DNA of 33,882 bases, from NCBI GenBank assembly GCA_021204625.1, contig JAJPZA010000167.1, positions 1-33,882 of the forward strand, in the 5' to 3' direction. The notes under the pieces are model-generated. The model made no database searches, was not told where the DNA came from, and saw only the letters and a program-made list of their open reading frames with translations. The stretch is from Clostridia bacterium. Its GTDB lineage: Bacteria; Bacillota; Clostridia; Christensenellales; Borkfalkiaceae. Every line of letters starts with the position of its first letter. Within the stretch, counting starts at the first letter, position 1. Shown here piece by piece: positions 15,298-24,375 of this stretch. A program made the translations under genes and the position numbers.

Positions 15298-18200
15298 ATG
15301 AAATTCGGCTCTTGGATTTCGCCTCTTCGCGGCGTGACTGCCGTAATGGCTGCCATTATGGCCCTGTCCGTTACAGGCTACGCTCTCGCCGATTCATGGA
15401 GAGGCTCCGTGGATGACATGCTGGGTACAAGCAGTTATGAGATTGATGACAGCGGCGTTGCTGAGACAGAGTACAAGTCCACATACAGTACAGCAGCTGA
15501 AATGATGCAGGCAGCCAAGGATATATCCATCAAAGAAGGACAGGAAGGAACAGTAGTCATGAAGAATGACAATAGTGCTCTTCCTATTCAATCCGGAACA
15601 ACGCTTGCTTTCTTCGGGCTGGCTTCATATGGCACATACGAAGCATCAGATGACCTGAACGGAGGAAACGCCGATGCTGTGACAAGTGTCTATGCAGCAT
15701 TTGAGGATGCCGGTTTTACTGTCAACGAAAAGCTGCAGGAAGTTTACAACGCAGCTATGAACAGGCATCAGGAAGAAGTTGATCATACTTACTACACCTC
15801 ACTTGACTGGGTTTATGACATAGGACCCCAGACAACTGTAGGCGACATGACCACCTTCAACAACAATGAGCTCAGCGTTGACGACATCATCAAGGCTGCC
15901 AAAGCAAAGGACAGTTCCATCACCGTGAACTCCACAAGCGATTTGGGCATAACGAAAGATGAAACAGTCGGCATCGTAACCATCGCAAGGGCCGGCGGCG
16001 AGTCCAACACATACCTGCCTCTGTCCCAGGCTAATCTGGATTCAAGCAGTGAGGATTATCTTCCTTCATCTGCAAAAGCGGTTTTAAGCTCAGACGGGAA
16101 GACCATTACATATGAGGGAACCACAAAGGACGCTCTGGAGCTTTCTGACAGTGAGCTTGCTGTCATCAAGACAGCAAAGAGCCTGTGCAGCAAGGTCATC
16201 GTGCTTCTCAACACAAGCAATGACATGATGATCAGCAGCATCACAACCAGCGGGGATTACGAGGCAGACGCCATCGCATACATCGGCGTTCCCAACGACT
16301 ATCAGCTCACCGGCGTCGTGAACGTGCTTGACGGCACAGCCAACTCGACAGGCGCTCTTACAGACACCTATGTCGTAAACAACGAGTCTCTGCCTTCAAT
16401 GCAGAACTTCGGCGGTGATTACTACAGCGACTACACGCTTGTAAACGCCAGCTCCACAAACGGCTGGGATTCCAGATGGGGCGAGGGCGCAGAGATTTCC
16501 AACAAGCCGCCGGTAAACTCATTCTCCGCAAATGATGATACAGGCAACCCTTCATACAGCGGCGGCCAGTACATCGTAGAGGCAGAGGGAATCTACGTAG
16601 GCTACAAGTACTACGAGACCAGATATTATGATTCCATCATGGATGCCTCCGGAACGAGTGCAAACGACAAAGCAGGATCCACAACCGGCAACGCCTGGAG
16701 CTATGATGATGAAGTGGTATATCCTTTCGGATACGGCCAGTCTTATCTGGATTACACACAGGAAGTTGATACCTCTAAAAATTCAGACGGCTTCACTAAC
16801 GGCATTAAGGTTGATAAGCTTGAAAGCGGAGCTATAGATCCGGACGGCTACACAACCGTAGCTGTAAAGGTTACAAACAATACCGATGAAGCAGGATACT
16901 TCCTTGCAGAGCTCTATGTGTCCCAGCCTTACACATCATATGACCAGAACAATGCGGTAGAGAAGTCTGCCATCATGTTCCTCAACTCCAAGAAGGTCAC
17001 AGTTGCAGCCAACAGCTCCCAGACAGTTGAGATCAGCGTGATGACCAAGTATCTCGCAAGCTATGATTATACAACGGCCAATAATAATAACGGCGGATAC
17101 ATCCTGGACTATGGCGTTTACTACTTTACGGCGGCCAACGGCTCACATGAAGCGGTACAGAACGTCATTAAGGAAGTGGACAGCACAAAGCTTTCAGACT
17201 ATACAGGCACAACAGTCGGCATATGGAAATATGGTGAAGGAACCGAAACCACTCCCGATACAACAACATTCGCAACAGACAACGGCACAACAATCAGCAA
17301 CGCTGTTGAAGACTATTCAGACATGAACAGCTGGATCAGCGGATCCGTAAAGTATCTCACACGCTCAGACTGGACTACATTCCCCATCAACTACAATGAG
17401 CAGTATTACAGCAATGACACACTGACAACAGGTGCCATATCCCTTGCAAAGAGCACCAAAACATCCGACTGGGTAGCAGAGCTCAGAGGACAGACATATA
17501 CAATTACTGAGACAGAAGAGCAGGTTGAGAATGTGGACGGCATTGACCTCGGGTATGAGTTCAACATTGAGCAGCTCAATGCAATAAACGAGACAACCGG
17601 CCGCGCAAACTACATGGACATTGACAACGATTACTGGACCAACCTGGTAGCTCAGCTTTCAGTCAATGAGGCAGTAGGCGCCATAATACACGGCGGCTCA
17701 CAGACAGATAACCTGAAGTACGTGAACAACCCCGTGATTTCCCAGCACGAAGGAGTCAACGGATTCTCCGGAACATCCGCGGAAGGCTATAACTACAATG
17801 TAAGCTCACAGACACTTCTCGGATCAAGCTTCAACCCTGACCTCGCTCTTGAGTGGGGCGAAGTGGAAGGCAACTCCGGACTGTGGCTGCAGTATTACAA
17901 CCTCTGGGGCACCGGACTTACACAGCGCAGAACACCGTACAACGGACGCAACTACGAGTACATCTCCGAGGATCCCATGCTCACAAACGCAATGGGCTAT
18001 GGCATCATCAAGGGAACGCTTGAGTTCGGTATCCTTTGCGGACCCAAGCACATCGGATTCAACGATCAGGAACACAACCGCAACGGCATCGCCGCATACA
18101 TGAACGAGCAGAAGTTCAGAGAGACGGACCTTAGAGGATTCCAGGGCGGCATGGAAGACGCCAACGGACTTGCCGTAATGGTAGCTTTCAACCGTATAGG

Positions 18201-18666
18201 ACCCATGAACGCCTGCCACAGCCAGGGAATGCTGAAGCAGATCATGCGCGGCGAGTGGGGCTACAAGGGGCTCATCTCCACAGACATGATGAATGACTGC
18301 TACTACTTCAACCCCGAGTCAATCGTAATGGCAACGGTAACCCAGGTTGCAGACTTCTCAACCAACGACAGCTACATTTCAGCAACGAACAGCTACAATA
18401 TGTCAGACGCAAGCTGGTCATACCTCACAATCAACAAGGTAAAGGTGGACAACAACCTTGTCACCCAGGCCCGCGAGGACATGAAGTATCAGTTATATGC
18501 ATTCGCCAACAGTGCAGTGCGCGGTGTCGAGACAGAATCTGTGACTCCTTGGTGGGAAGCAGCTCTCATCGCCGTCATCGCAGTCAGCGCAACGCTGTTC
18601 GCAGTCGGCGCCGTCGCTCTCGTCACATGCACTGTATTCAAAAAGATAAAGAAGGAGGAGGACTAA
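15298..18666 (+). CDS. Membrane-tethered GH3 glycosidase, permuted domain order (copy 2)
   Basis: Protein of 1122 aa, a clear paralogue of copy 1 along its whole length. It has an N-terminal helix (about 12-31), a GH3 C-type domain first (GTVVMKNDNSALPI), a fibronectin-III-like region, then the barrel with NGRNYEYISEDPML, GPKHIGFNDQEHNR and candidate nucleophile D996 in GYKGLISTDM. A C-terminal helix at about 1088-1113 precedes KKIKKEED. The extra length over copy 1 is mainly insertions in the first domain (about residues 115-200). Divergence in that domain suggests a different substrate or linkage. ATG 15298 follows TAAGGAGG. The stop is 1 bp before the next ATG, as in copy 1. Confidence 0.88.
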   Translation: MKFGSWISPLRGVTAVMAAIMALSVTGYALADSWRGSVDDMLGTSSYEIDDSGVAETEYKSTYSTAAEMMQAAKDISIKEGQEGTVVMKNDNSALPIQSGTTLAFFGLASYGTYEASDDLNGGNADAVTSVYAAFEDAGFTVNEKLQEVYNAAMNRHQEEVDHTYYTSLDWVYDIGPQTTVGDMTTFNNNELSVDDIIKAAKAKDSSITVNSTSDLGITKDETVGIVTIARAGGESNTYLPLSQANLDSSSEDYLPSSAKAVLSSDGKTITYEGTTKDALELSDSELAVIKTAKSLCSKVIVLLNTSNDMMISSITTSGDYEADAIAYIGVPNDYQLTGVVNVLDGTANSTGALTDTYVVNNESLPSMQNFGGDYYSDYTLVNASSTNGWDSRWGEGAEISNKPPVNSFSANDDTGNPSYSGGQYIVEAEGIYVGYKYYETRYYDSIMDASGTSANDKAGSTTGNAWSYDDEVVYPFGYGQSYLDYTQEVDTSKNSDGFTNGIKVDKLESGAIDPDGYTTVAVKVTNNTDEAGYFLAELYVSQPYTSYDQNNAVEKSAIMFLNSKKVTVAANSSQTVEISVMTKYLASYDYTTANNNNGGYILDYGVYYFTAANGSHEAVQNVIKEVDSTKLSDYTGTTVGIWKYGEGTETTPDTTTFATDNGTTISNAVEDYSDMNSWISGSVKYLTRSDWTTFPINYNEQYYSNDTLTTGAISLAKSTKTSDWVAELRGQTYTITETEEQVENVDGIDLGYEFNIEQLNAINETTGRANYMDIDNDYWTNLVAQLSVNEAVGAIIHGGSQTDNLKYVNNPVISQHEGVNGFSGTSAEGYNYNVSSQTLLGSSFNPDLALEWGEVEGNSGLWLQYYNLWGTGLTQRRTPYNGRNYEYISEDPMLTNAMGYGIIKGTLEFGILCGPKHIGFNDQEHNRNGIAAYMNEQKFRETDLRGFQGGMEDANGLAVMVAFNRIGPMNACHSQGMLKQIMRGEWGYKGLISTDMMNDCYYFNPESIVMATVTQVADFSTNDSYISATNSYNMSDASWSYLTINKVKVDNNLVTQAREDMKYQLYAFANSAVRGVETESVTPWWEAALIAVIAVSATLFAVGAVALVTCTVFKKIKKEED

Positions 18667-18667
18667 T

Positions 18668-19174
18668 ATGAACTTCATTAAAAAGCAGACTGTCAGTTCA
18701 TGGCTCACCCTCGTTGCTTTCATACTCGCAATCGTTGCTGTGGCAATGTTCGCATCCGGCAACAACAGTGCCGTTGCCGCAGGACTGTTCGGAACATTTG
18801 ACACAAGCGACCTCATGGCCGAGTCCGTCATTGAGATAATCTTCCTTGCGGCAATCATCGCCCTTTCAGAGTTCAAGCTCGGCGGAATCATCGGCGATAT
18901 CTTTGAATGGGTTGTATGGGCGCTCAAGATTCTTGTCTGCATCCTCCCCGTTCTCGCACTCATAGGCTTCCTTGGCATGAGAGTCCAGGGCCTTGCAAAC
19001 CTCTACTTCTCAGATGCGAACATACAGGCTACAATGCAGACAGAGGAGAACCTCGCGGCAGCATCCCAGGCCATTGCCACAGCCATCATATACGGCGTGA
19101 CAGCAGTCGTCGCTGTAGTCGCTGCTTTCTTCAGACCCTACAAGAAGGTCAAGGCTTCAGCCGCCGTGGCATAA
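18668..19174 (+). CDS. Four-helix membrane protein paired with GH3 (copy 2)
   Basis: Integral membrane protein of 168 aa, paralogue of the protein at 14067-14567. It begins MNFIKKQTVSSWLTL and shows about four hydrophobic helices, a conserved (E/Q)FKLxG segment after helix 2, a LPVLALIGF helix, a TEEN-containing loop and the AFFRPY end. An AAGGAGGAGG site inside the end of the GH3 gene drives translation. The family is not recognised. Retention of the pairing after duplication argues for a functional link to the GH3 protein. Confidence 0.85.
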   Translation: MNFIKKQTVSSWLTLVAFILAIVAVAMFASGNNSAVAAGLFGTFDTSDLMAESVIEIIFLAAIIALSEFKLGGIIGDIFEWVVWALKILVCILPVLALIGFLGMRVQGLANLYFSDANIQATMQTEENLAAASQAIATAIIYGVTAVVAVVAAFFRPYKKVKASAAVA

Positions 19175-19228
19175 TCGCCGGGACGATCTGAATACAGCTT
19201 GATATACGGATAGTATAATTTATGCCTT

Positions 19229-19255
19229 CCGCCCTTCCGGTGCTCGGGAGGGCGG
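19229..19255 (+). terminator. Terminator-like hairpin after GH3 module 2
   Basis: CCGCCCTTCC (19229-19238) pairs with GGGAGGGCGG (19246-19255) including one G-U pair. Only ATTGTC follows, so the T-tract is poor. It occupies the same place as the module 1 terminator. Confidence 0.6.
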
Positions 19256-19270
19256 ATTGTCATAAAATCT

Positions 19271-19318
19271 GGCGCAATATGCGCCTTCCAGACGGCGCCC
19301 TGTGCCGTCTGGAAGGCG
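19271..19318. repeat. Long perfect hairpin overlapped by a second inverted repeat
   Basis: CGCCTTCCAGACGGC (19282-19296) pairs perfectly over 15 bp with 19304-19318, with a 7-nt loop. GGCGCA-ATA-TGCGCC (19271-19285) overlaps its left edge, so the two structures are mutually exclusive. There is no T-run. It could act in the 3' end of the GH3 module 2 transcript or as a protein site upstream of the rhamnosidase gene. Confidence 0.65.
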
Positions 19319-19474
19319 GACAGGGGCCGGGAAATGTCAGAATCCGGAGAGCAATGGTGTCTGGCCCATATGCAGGCATGCACGGCTCCGGAAATGCGGA
19401 TTGCGGCATGCCTTGCGGCAATGCGGAAATGCCGCGCGGAAGTGCTTGTGGGAGAGCAAGGAAAGAGCCCTTGC

Positions 19475-19497
19475 TGTTCATTCTGTTGTTCATTTGG
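19475..19497. promoter_or_regulatory. Operator pair upstream of the GH78 gene
   Basis: TGTTCATTC (19475-19483) and TGTTCATTTGG (19487-19497) are direct repeats 12 bp apart. The second is the reverse complement of CCAAATGAACA, identical to the site upstream of rhaB. It lies about 60 bp before the promoter. Confidence 0.65.
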
Positions 19498-19556
19498 CGG
19501 CATATGTGCAGTATTCGGGCAGGCTCAAACATGTTTTGAAAATCCTCCGCAAAAGG

Positions 19557-19585
19557 TTTAATTTGCGCCGCAAAGGTGTTATAAT
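19557..19585 (+). promoter_or_regulatory. GH78 promoter with palindromic operator in the spacer
   Basis: TTTAAT (19557-19562) and a perfect TATAAT (19580-19585) are 17 bp apart. The spacer holds TTTGCGCCGCAAA (19562-19574), an interrupted palindrome also found upstream of rhaA and, without the central base, upstream of rhaB. A protein bound there would block RNA polymerase, which suggests repression. Confidence 0.65.
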
Positions 19586-19619
19586 ACGCTTGCATTAAAG
19601 AGGCAAGGAGCACTCGGAC

Positions 19620-22196
19620 ATGAGAATCACAGATTTCACAACGGAGAATCTTTCATCCGGATGCGTCACGGACAGCAGGGCGCCCCGCTTTTCATTCAAG
19701 GCGGAGAGCGCGGTGAAGGGCGCTTATATCGAGGACGCTGAGATTTCTGTCAACGGCTGGGAAAAGCACACAAAGGATCAGATACTTGTTCCGTACGAGG
19801 GCAAGGCTTTGGAGCCCTTCAAGGAATATACGGCAAAACTCGTCGTAAGGAACAATGCCAGGGAGGAGGCCTGCGCGGAGACCACGTTCCGCACCGGAAG
19901 GCTGGACACGCCCTGGAAGGCTGAATGGATTACAAACGGCTCATACGTCTTCAAGGAGAAGAAGGTGTCGCCGGCTCCCATGACCTTCCGCAAAAAAGTC
20001 TCCGTCTCAAAGAAGGTGGCATCCGCCATGGTTTATGCCACGGCCATAGGGCTTTACATATTTGAGGTTAACGGAAAGCAGGCCGGGGACATGTACCTCA
20101 ACCCCGGATTCACTTCATACAAGCATACGCTGCAGTACCAGACATATGACGTCACGGATCTTCTTAAAGAGGACAACGATTTTGTCGTGACAGTTTCCGG
20201 CGGATGGGCGGTAGGAGCTTTCGTTTTCACCAGAAAGAACAGGATAACGGCTCCCAGGCAGGCCCTTCTCATGGAAATCCGCATAGCGTATGAGGACGGC
20301 ACGGAGGATGTCATAGGCACGGATTCAAGCTGGCTTGTTACCATGGACGGCCCCTTCAGGGCGGCGTGCATCTATGACGGCGAGACCTATGACGCCACTG
20401 TGGACCTGGATTCCATAAAATGGACCATGGCATCCATTGAGAAAGTGAAGATAAATCCGCAGATTGTGGCAGGGTTCGGGGATCCCATCAGGGCCCATGA
20501 GGTCTTTAAGCCCGTGGCCGTATCCCATTGCGGCAATGAGACCATATATGATTTCGGCCAGAACTTTGCGGGAGTCATCCGCGCGAAGATAAACGGCAGG
20601 GCCGGGCAGACCGTCACCTTCCGCCATGCGGAAGTGCTGGACAAGGACGGGGCCCTGTTCACGCAGATACTGCGCTCCGCGAAAGCCACGGCAATATATA
20701 CGTGCAAAGACGGGGAGCAGACCTATTCCCCCAGGCTCACGTACATGGGATTCAGGTACGTCGGTGTGTCCGGAATAGATGATGAGAACATTGAGATGGA
20801 AGCCGTGGCCCTTTATTCGGACATGAAGAGGGTGGGCGACTTCGAGTGCTCGGACCCGCTCATAAACAGGCTGAACAAGAACATCCTCTGGAGTGCAAAA
20901 TCCAACCTCATGGATCTTCCCACGGACTGCCCGCAGAGGGATGAGAGGATGGGCTGGACGGGAGACATAGCATTGTTCGCCCCCACAGCGTGCTTCAACT
21001 TCGATACATCCCGCTTCTATGACAAGTGGCTTTGCGACCTCCGTTCGGAGCAGCACCGCTCCGGCGGCGTGAACAGCACGGTTCCCGCGCAGGGGTACGG
21101 CTTCCCGGCCACAATGCCTCCCATTGCCGTGGATTTCTGGGGAGACGCCGCGGTCCTCGTTCCCTGGGCCGAGTACCAGTCCAGAGGGGACGTGAAAATC
21201 CTTGAGAAGAGCTACGAGTCCATGAAAAAGTACGTAAAGGCGTGCAAGTTCTGGGCGGGGCTCTTCAGCTTCGGCAAGCGCAGGTACATCTGGAAGAACC
21301 TCAACTTCCTGCATTACGGAGACTGGGTGTCCCCGGACGCCCCTAAAATGTCCCAGTGGCAGGGCAGGCACAAGTACACGGCCACAGCCTCGCTGCAGCA
21401 TACAAGCTCCATAATGGCCGAAGCCGCAAAAATCCTGGGCAAAGCCAAGGACGCGGAGTATTTCGGCAGGATGGCAGAGCGCACCGCGGACGCGTACGTC
21501 TCCGTCTTCACGGACGGCAGCGGAAAGCTCAAGAAGGAAGAGTTCCAGACGGCATACGTCCTTCCGCTGGCCTTTGGCATGTTCCCGGAGGGCCAGAAGG
21601 AAAAGGCCGTGGAAAACCTTAAGTCCCTTGTGGAAAAGGGCGGCTGCCGCATAGGCACGGGATTCCCCGGAACGCCTTTCATACTCAGCGCCCTGGCGGA
21701 CAACGGCGCGGCGGACGTGGCCTTCAAAATGCTCACGTGCACGGACTGCCCTTCATGGCTGTATGAAGTGAAATCCGGCGGAACAACCATCTGGGAGCGC
21801 TGGGACGGCCTCAATCCGGACGGGTCCGTGAAGCTTCCGGATGACGGCACGGACTGCATGATATCCTTCAACCATTACGCGTCCGGAGCCGTCGGCAATT
21901 TCCTGTACACCCGCATAGCGGGCATAGAGATGACAAAGCCAGGCTACAGGGAATTCAACATAAAGCCCTTGGTAGGCGGCGGCATCACATACGCTTCGGC
22001 CACGCACGAGTGTCCGTACGGCGAAATCTCCTCAAAATGGAAGATAGAGGACGGCCTCTTCACCCTGGCCGTGAAAGTGCCCATGGGCACCACCTGCGAC
22101 ATCGTCCTTCCGGACGGCACGGAGCGCTGCGTGGACAGCGGCGAATACATGTACACATGCCGGATGCCCGCGGAGCCTGCAGAGGCTGCGGAGTGA
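19620..22196 (+). CDS. Alpha-L-rhamnosidase, GH78
   Basis: Enzyme of 858 aa that should hydrolyse terminal alpha-L-rhamnosyl residues. N-terminal beta-sandwich domains (about 1-320) include WKAEWIT and GLYIFEVNGK, typical of bacterial rhamnosidases. The (alpha/alpha)6 catalytic barrel starts near 330 and carries TDCPQRDERMGWTGD with D436, E442 and D449, and later TTIWERWDG with E726, the expected acid/base residues. There is no signal peptide, so it should act in the cytoplasm on imported rhamnosides. ATG 19620 follows AAGGAG at a 9-nt distance. It is preceded by its own promoter and operators and followed by rhaD 300 bp later. Confidence 0.93.
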   Translation: MRITDFTTENLSSGCVTDSRAPRFSFKAESAVKGAYIEDAEISVNGWEKHTKDQILVPYEGKALEPFKEYTAKLVVRNNAREEACAETTFRTGRLDTPWKAEWITNGSYVFKEKKVSPAPMTFRKKVSVSKKVASAMVYATAIGLYIFEVNGKQAGDMYLNPGFTSYKHTLQYQTYDVTDLLKEDNDFVVTVSGGWAVGAFVFTRKNRITAPRQALLMEIRIAYEDGTEDVIGTDSSWLVTMDGPFRAACIYDGETYDATVDLDSIKWTMASIEKVKINPQIVAGFGDPIRAHEVFKPVAVSHCGNETIYDFGQNFAGVIRAKINGRAGQTVTFRHAEVLDKDGALFTQILRSAKATAIYTCKDGEQTYSPRLTYMGFRYVGVSGIDDENIEMEAVALYSDMKRVGDFECSDPLINRLNKNILWSAKSNLMDLPTDCPQRDERMGWTGDIALFAPTACFNFDTSRFYDKWLCDLRSEQHRSGGVNSTVPAQGYGFPATMPPIAVDFWGDAAVLVPWAEYQSRGDVKILEKSYESMKKYVKACKFWAGLFSFGKRRYIWKNLNFLHYGDWVSPDAPKMSQWQGRHKYTATASLQHTSSIMAEAAKILGKAKDAEYFGRMAERTADAYVSVFTDGSGKLKKEEFQTAYVLPLAFGMFPEGQKEKAVENLKSLVEKGGCRIGTGFPGTPFILSALADNGAADVAFKMLTCTDCPSWLYEVKSGGTTIWERWDGLNPDGSVKLPDDGTDCMISFNHYASGAVGNFLYTRIAGIEMTKPGYREFNIKPLVGGGITYASATHECPYGEISSKWKIEDGLFTLAVKVPMGTTCDIVLPDGTERCVDSGEYMYTCRMPAEPAEAAE

Positions 22197-22320
22197 CATC
22201 CGCCGGGGAAACGTGCCTGCCGCATTGAGGATCAACGCAGCCATATGGCACGACCAGAGCCGGTATGCCGGTCATGTGCTCCTGAGAAGAAAGGGCTCCG
22301 GCCGGCGGACATGAGCCGCA

Positions 22321-22372
22321 CGGAGCCTCGTTACAGAGCCTCATGGCAGAGCCTCATGACAGAGCCTCACTC
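22321..22372. repeat. 13-bp tandem repeat, four copies, upstream of rhaD
   Basis: The unit CAGAGCCTCATGR occurs four times in tandem (22321, 22334, 22347, 22360), the outer copies slightly diverged. It lies in the 300-bp gap between GH78 and rhaD, about 125 bp before the rhaD start. A GCCGG-rich stretch before it forms a long-range inverted repeat (CCGCCGG near 22201, CCGGCGG near 22303). It may be an array of binding sites or a slippage product. Confidence 0.85.
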
Positions 22373-22497
22373 ACATCAGTAATAATCAATAATACTTACA
22401 AAGCATGCAAGGCTTCCTTCGGCGCGCATGCGCCGGGGATGCCCGGATATATAAGAATACATGCAAGCAAAATTATACCAGCAGGAGAAAGATGATT

Positions 22498-23346
22498 ATG
22501 GGATTCAAAGAAAGCATGAAAAGCCTTACGCGCAAGAATATTCTCACGGCGCCCTTCATGAAGGAGTTTTGCGCCACAGCGTCCAACATGTACCGTCTCG
22601 GATGGGATGAGAGGAACGGAGGCAACATAAGCCTTCTTCTGGACAATGCGGAGCTGGACGAGTACCTTGATTTGGATCATGTGGAAAGGACCATCCCCAC
22701 AGGGTTCAGGGCGGATGCTTTGATTGGCAAGTGCTTCCTGGTGACAGGCACAGGGAAGTATTTCAAGAATGTTGAGAAGGATCCGGAGACAAACCTCGGC
22801 GTCATCCGCATCGCAAAGGACGGAGAGACGGCGGAGCTTCTGTGGGGGTACAAGGACGGAGGAAAGTTTACGTCAGAGCTGCCCGCCCATCTCATGAGCC
22901 ACATGGCGCGCCTTTCCGTGAACCCGGAGAACAGGGTTGTCATGCACTGCCATCCCACATACACTCTTGCCATGAATTTCGTCCACGAGCTGGATGAGAA
23001 GAAGTTCACCCATACCCTCTGGGAAATGTGCACGGAGTGCATAGTCGTGTTCCCGGACGGCGTGGGCGTTCTTCCCTGGATGCTCTGCGGCACCAACTCC
23101 ATAGGCGAGGCCACGGCCGAAAAGATGAAGGAGTTCCGCCTCGTCATATGGGGCATGCATGGCATATACGGCGCAGGCAAGGACCTGGACGAGACGTTCG
23201 GCCTCATCGAGACGGTTGAAAAGGCCGCCCAGATTTACATCCTCACCATGGGCAGGCCCAGGATCAACACCATAACGGACGAGGCCATGGTCCAGCTTGC
23301 AGATTACTTCAAGGTGGACTGCCGCAAGGACTTCCTCAACCTCTGA
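22498..23346 (+). CDS. rhaD: Rhamnulose-1-phosphate aldolase
   Basis: Class II aldolase of 282 aa that splits L-rhamnulose 1-phosphate into DHAP and L-lactaldehyde. It follows E. coli RhaD closely: GWDERNGGN, the phosphate-binding FLVTGTGKYFKNV, TSELPAH, zinc-ligand VMHCHPT with two His, TECIVVFPDGVG and a later zinc His in WGMHGIYGAG. ATG 22498 is placed 10 nt after AGGAG (22483-22487); ATG 22492 two codons earlier is nearly as good. No promoter is obvious, but AT-rich TAATAATCAATAATAC at about 22379-22394 may contain the -10 region. It converges with the DeoR gene. Confidence 0.93.
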   Translation: MGFKESMKSLTRKNILTAPFMKEFCATASNMYRLGWDERNGGNISLLLDNAELDEYLDLDHVERTIPTGFRADALIGKCFLVTGTGKYFKNVEKDPETNLGVIRIAKDGETAELLWGYKDGGKFTSELPAHLMSHMARLSVNPENRVVMHCHPTYTLAMNFVHELDEKKFTHTLWEMCTECIVVFPDGVGVLPWMLCGTNSIGEATAEKMKEFRLVIWGMHGIYGAGKDLDETFGLIETVEKAAQIYILTMGRPRINTITDEAMVQLADYFKVDCRKDFLNL

Positions 23347-23363
23347 TCATGACTTCAGTTTTC

Positions 23364-23416
23364 GCAAATGACAAATACAGCAGGCCCCAAAGGCCTGCTG
23401 TATGATGTTCATTTGC
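23364..23416. terminator. Bidirectional two-part hairpin between rhaD and the regulator gene
   Basis: A perfect 12-bp stem, ATACAGCAGGCC (23375-23386) with 23392-23403 and a 5-nt loop, is enclosed by a second stem GCAAATGA (23364-23371) with TCATTTGC (23409-23416). It lies 20 bp after the rhaD stop, between convergent genes. The right arm contains TGTTCATTTGC, an exact reverse complement of the GCAAATGAACA motif, so the DNA could also be a binding site. No T-run follows. Confidence 0.7.
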
Positions 23417-23435
23417 AAAGCTGGTTTTTATACCT

Positions 23436-23467
23436 CCCGCGTCACGCGGGCGGAATGTGAAATATTC
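23436..23467. other. Small hairpin and recurring 15-mer downstream of rhaD
   Basis: CCCGC-GTCAC-GCGGG (23436-23450) is a short hairpin. It is followed by GAATGTGAAATATTC (23453-23467), identical over 15 bases to the ppdK upstream region at 7141-7155. No gene lies in 23347-23600. Confidence 0.5.
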
Positions 23468-23600
23468 CCGCCCGTATTGACAGCAACCCCCTTTTTGCCT
23501 ACAATATATACGCAAAAACATGCCCGCCGCAAAAGGCTGCCGCCATGTTTTCCGGCCTCCGGTCCCGGATTCACAAAACGGATTCATGGAAGGGAAACGC

Positions 23601-24353
23601 TTAAAAGTTGGTTATGACAAGGTTCTTGTCCAGCTTTTTCAGCGGCTCTGCCTCCTTGTTTGAGGCGTTGGTTATCACGAGGTCATAGTACTGGAGAGGA
23701 GCGGTGCAGTACGGGGCTGTCTGGCCTATCTTGGTGCGGTCGAAGATGAGTATCCTCTTTTTGGCCCGCTCCATGGCAATCTTCTTTATCTCCATGGCCT
23801 CAAGCGAGGATTCGTACGAGCCGCGGGCGTCCGCGCCTGCGCATGAGGTTACGGCAATGTCATAGTTGAACTCCCCGAGCATTCTGGCCGTAAGGCTTCC
23901 GTGAACGGCCGTCGTGTTGTATTTCACTTCCCCGCCCGGGAGTACTATTGAGACGTTGTCCTGCTGCGAGGCAGCAAGGGCTATCTGCAGGCCGTTTGTA
24001 AACACAGTCTTGTTCCTGAGGTTCAGCCTTTCCACCAAAGCCAGGCATGTGGAGGAGTTGTCTATGAACACCGTGGAAAAATCCGGCATGTTGTGGGTGG
24101 CAATGTACGCCACCATGCTTTTCTCCTCCGGGTTCTTGGCCTGGCGAAGATAGATGGACACTTCATCTGCCTTCTCCACATAGATCACGCCTCCGTGCGT
24201 CCTCTTCACAATTCCGGCCTTCTCCATCTCCGTGAGGTCCCTTCGGATAGTCGCCGGGCTCACGTACAGGATCTTGGCAAGCTCCTCGACCGAAGCCGCC
24301 TTGTTGTCCTTGAGAAGGTTCATTATATCCTTAGTCCTGTCACCGATTTTCAT
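23601..24353 (-). CDS. DeoR family transcriptional regulator
   Basis: Regulator of 250 aa. The N-terminal winged helix has RTKDIMNLLKDNKAASVEELA followed by ILYVSPATIRRDLTEMEKAG, the DeoR signature, and then the typical RTHGGV. The C-terminal sugar-phosphate sensor domain runs from about 75 to 240 and includes ATHNMPDFSTVFIDNSSTC and IVLPGGEV. ATG 24353 is preferred over ATG 24362 because AGGGGGG lies 9 nt upstream of it and directly touches the other. It sits inside the rhamnose locus on the opposite strand; no AraC-type RhaR/RhaS is present, so it is the likely controller. Candidate sites of its own lie at 24376-24411. The effector would be a phosphorylated sugar such as rhamnulose 1-phosphate (inference). 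Confidence 0.92.
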   Translation of the reverse strand: MKIGDRTKDIMNLLKDNKAASVEELAKILYVSPATIRRDLTEMEKAGIVKRTHGGVIYVEKADEVSIYLRQAKNPEEKSMVAYIATHNMPDFSTVFIDNSSTCLALVERLNLRNKTVFTNGLQIALAASQQDNVSIVLPGGEVKYNTTAVHGSLTARMLGEFNYDIAVTSCAGADARGSYESSLEAMEIKKIAMERAKKRILIFDRTKIGQTAPYCTAPLQYYDLVITNASNKEAEPLKKLDKNLVITNF

Positions 24354-24375
24354 GCGGCGCATCCCCCCCTGGCCA

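Noticed and set aside
20325-21401. Long antisense reading frame within GH78 (and similar ones opposite phoH, ppdK, fucO and the ROK gene)
   Set aside because: These frames lie opposite strongly supported genes, have low-complexity or Arg/His/Gly-biased compositions, no ribosome sites and no family motifs; they are by-products of codon bias in GC-rich genes.
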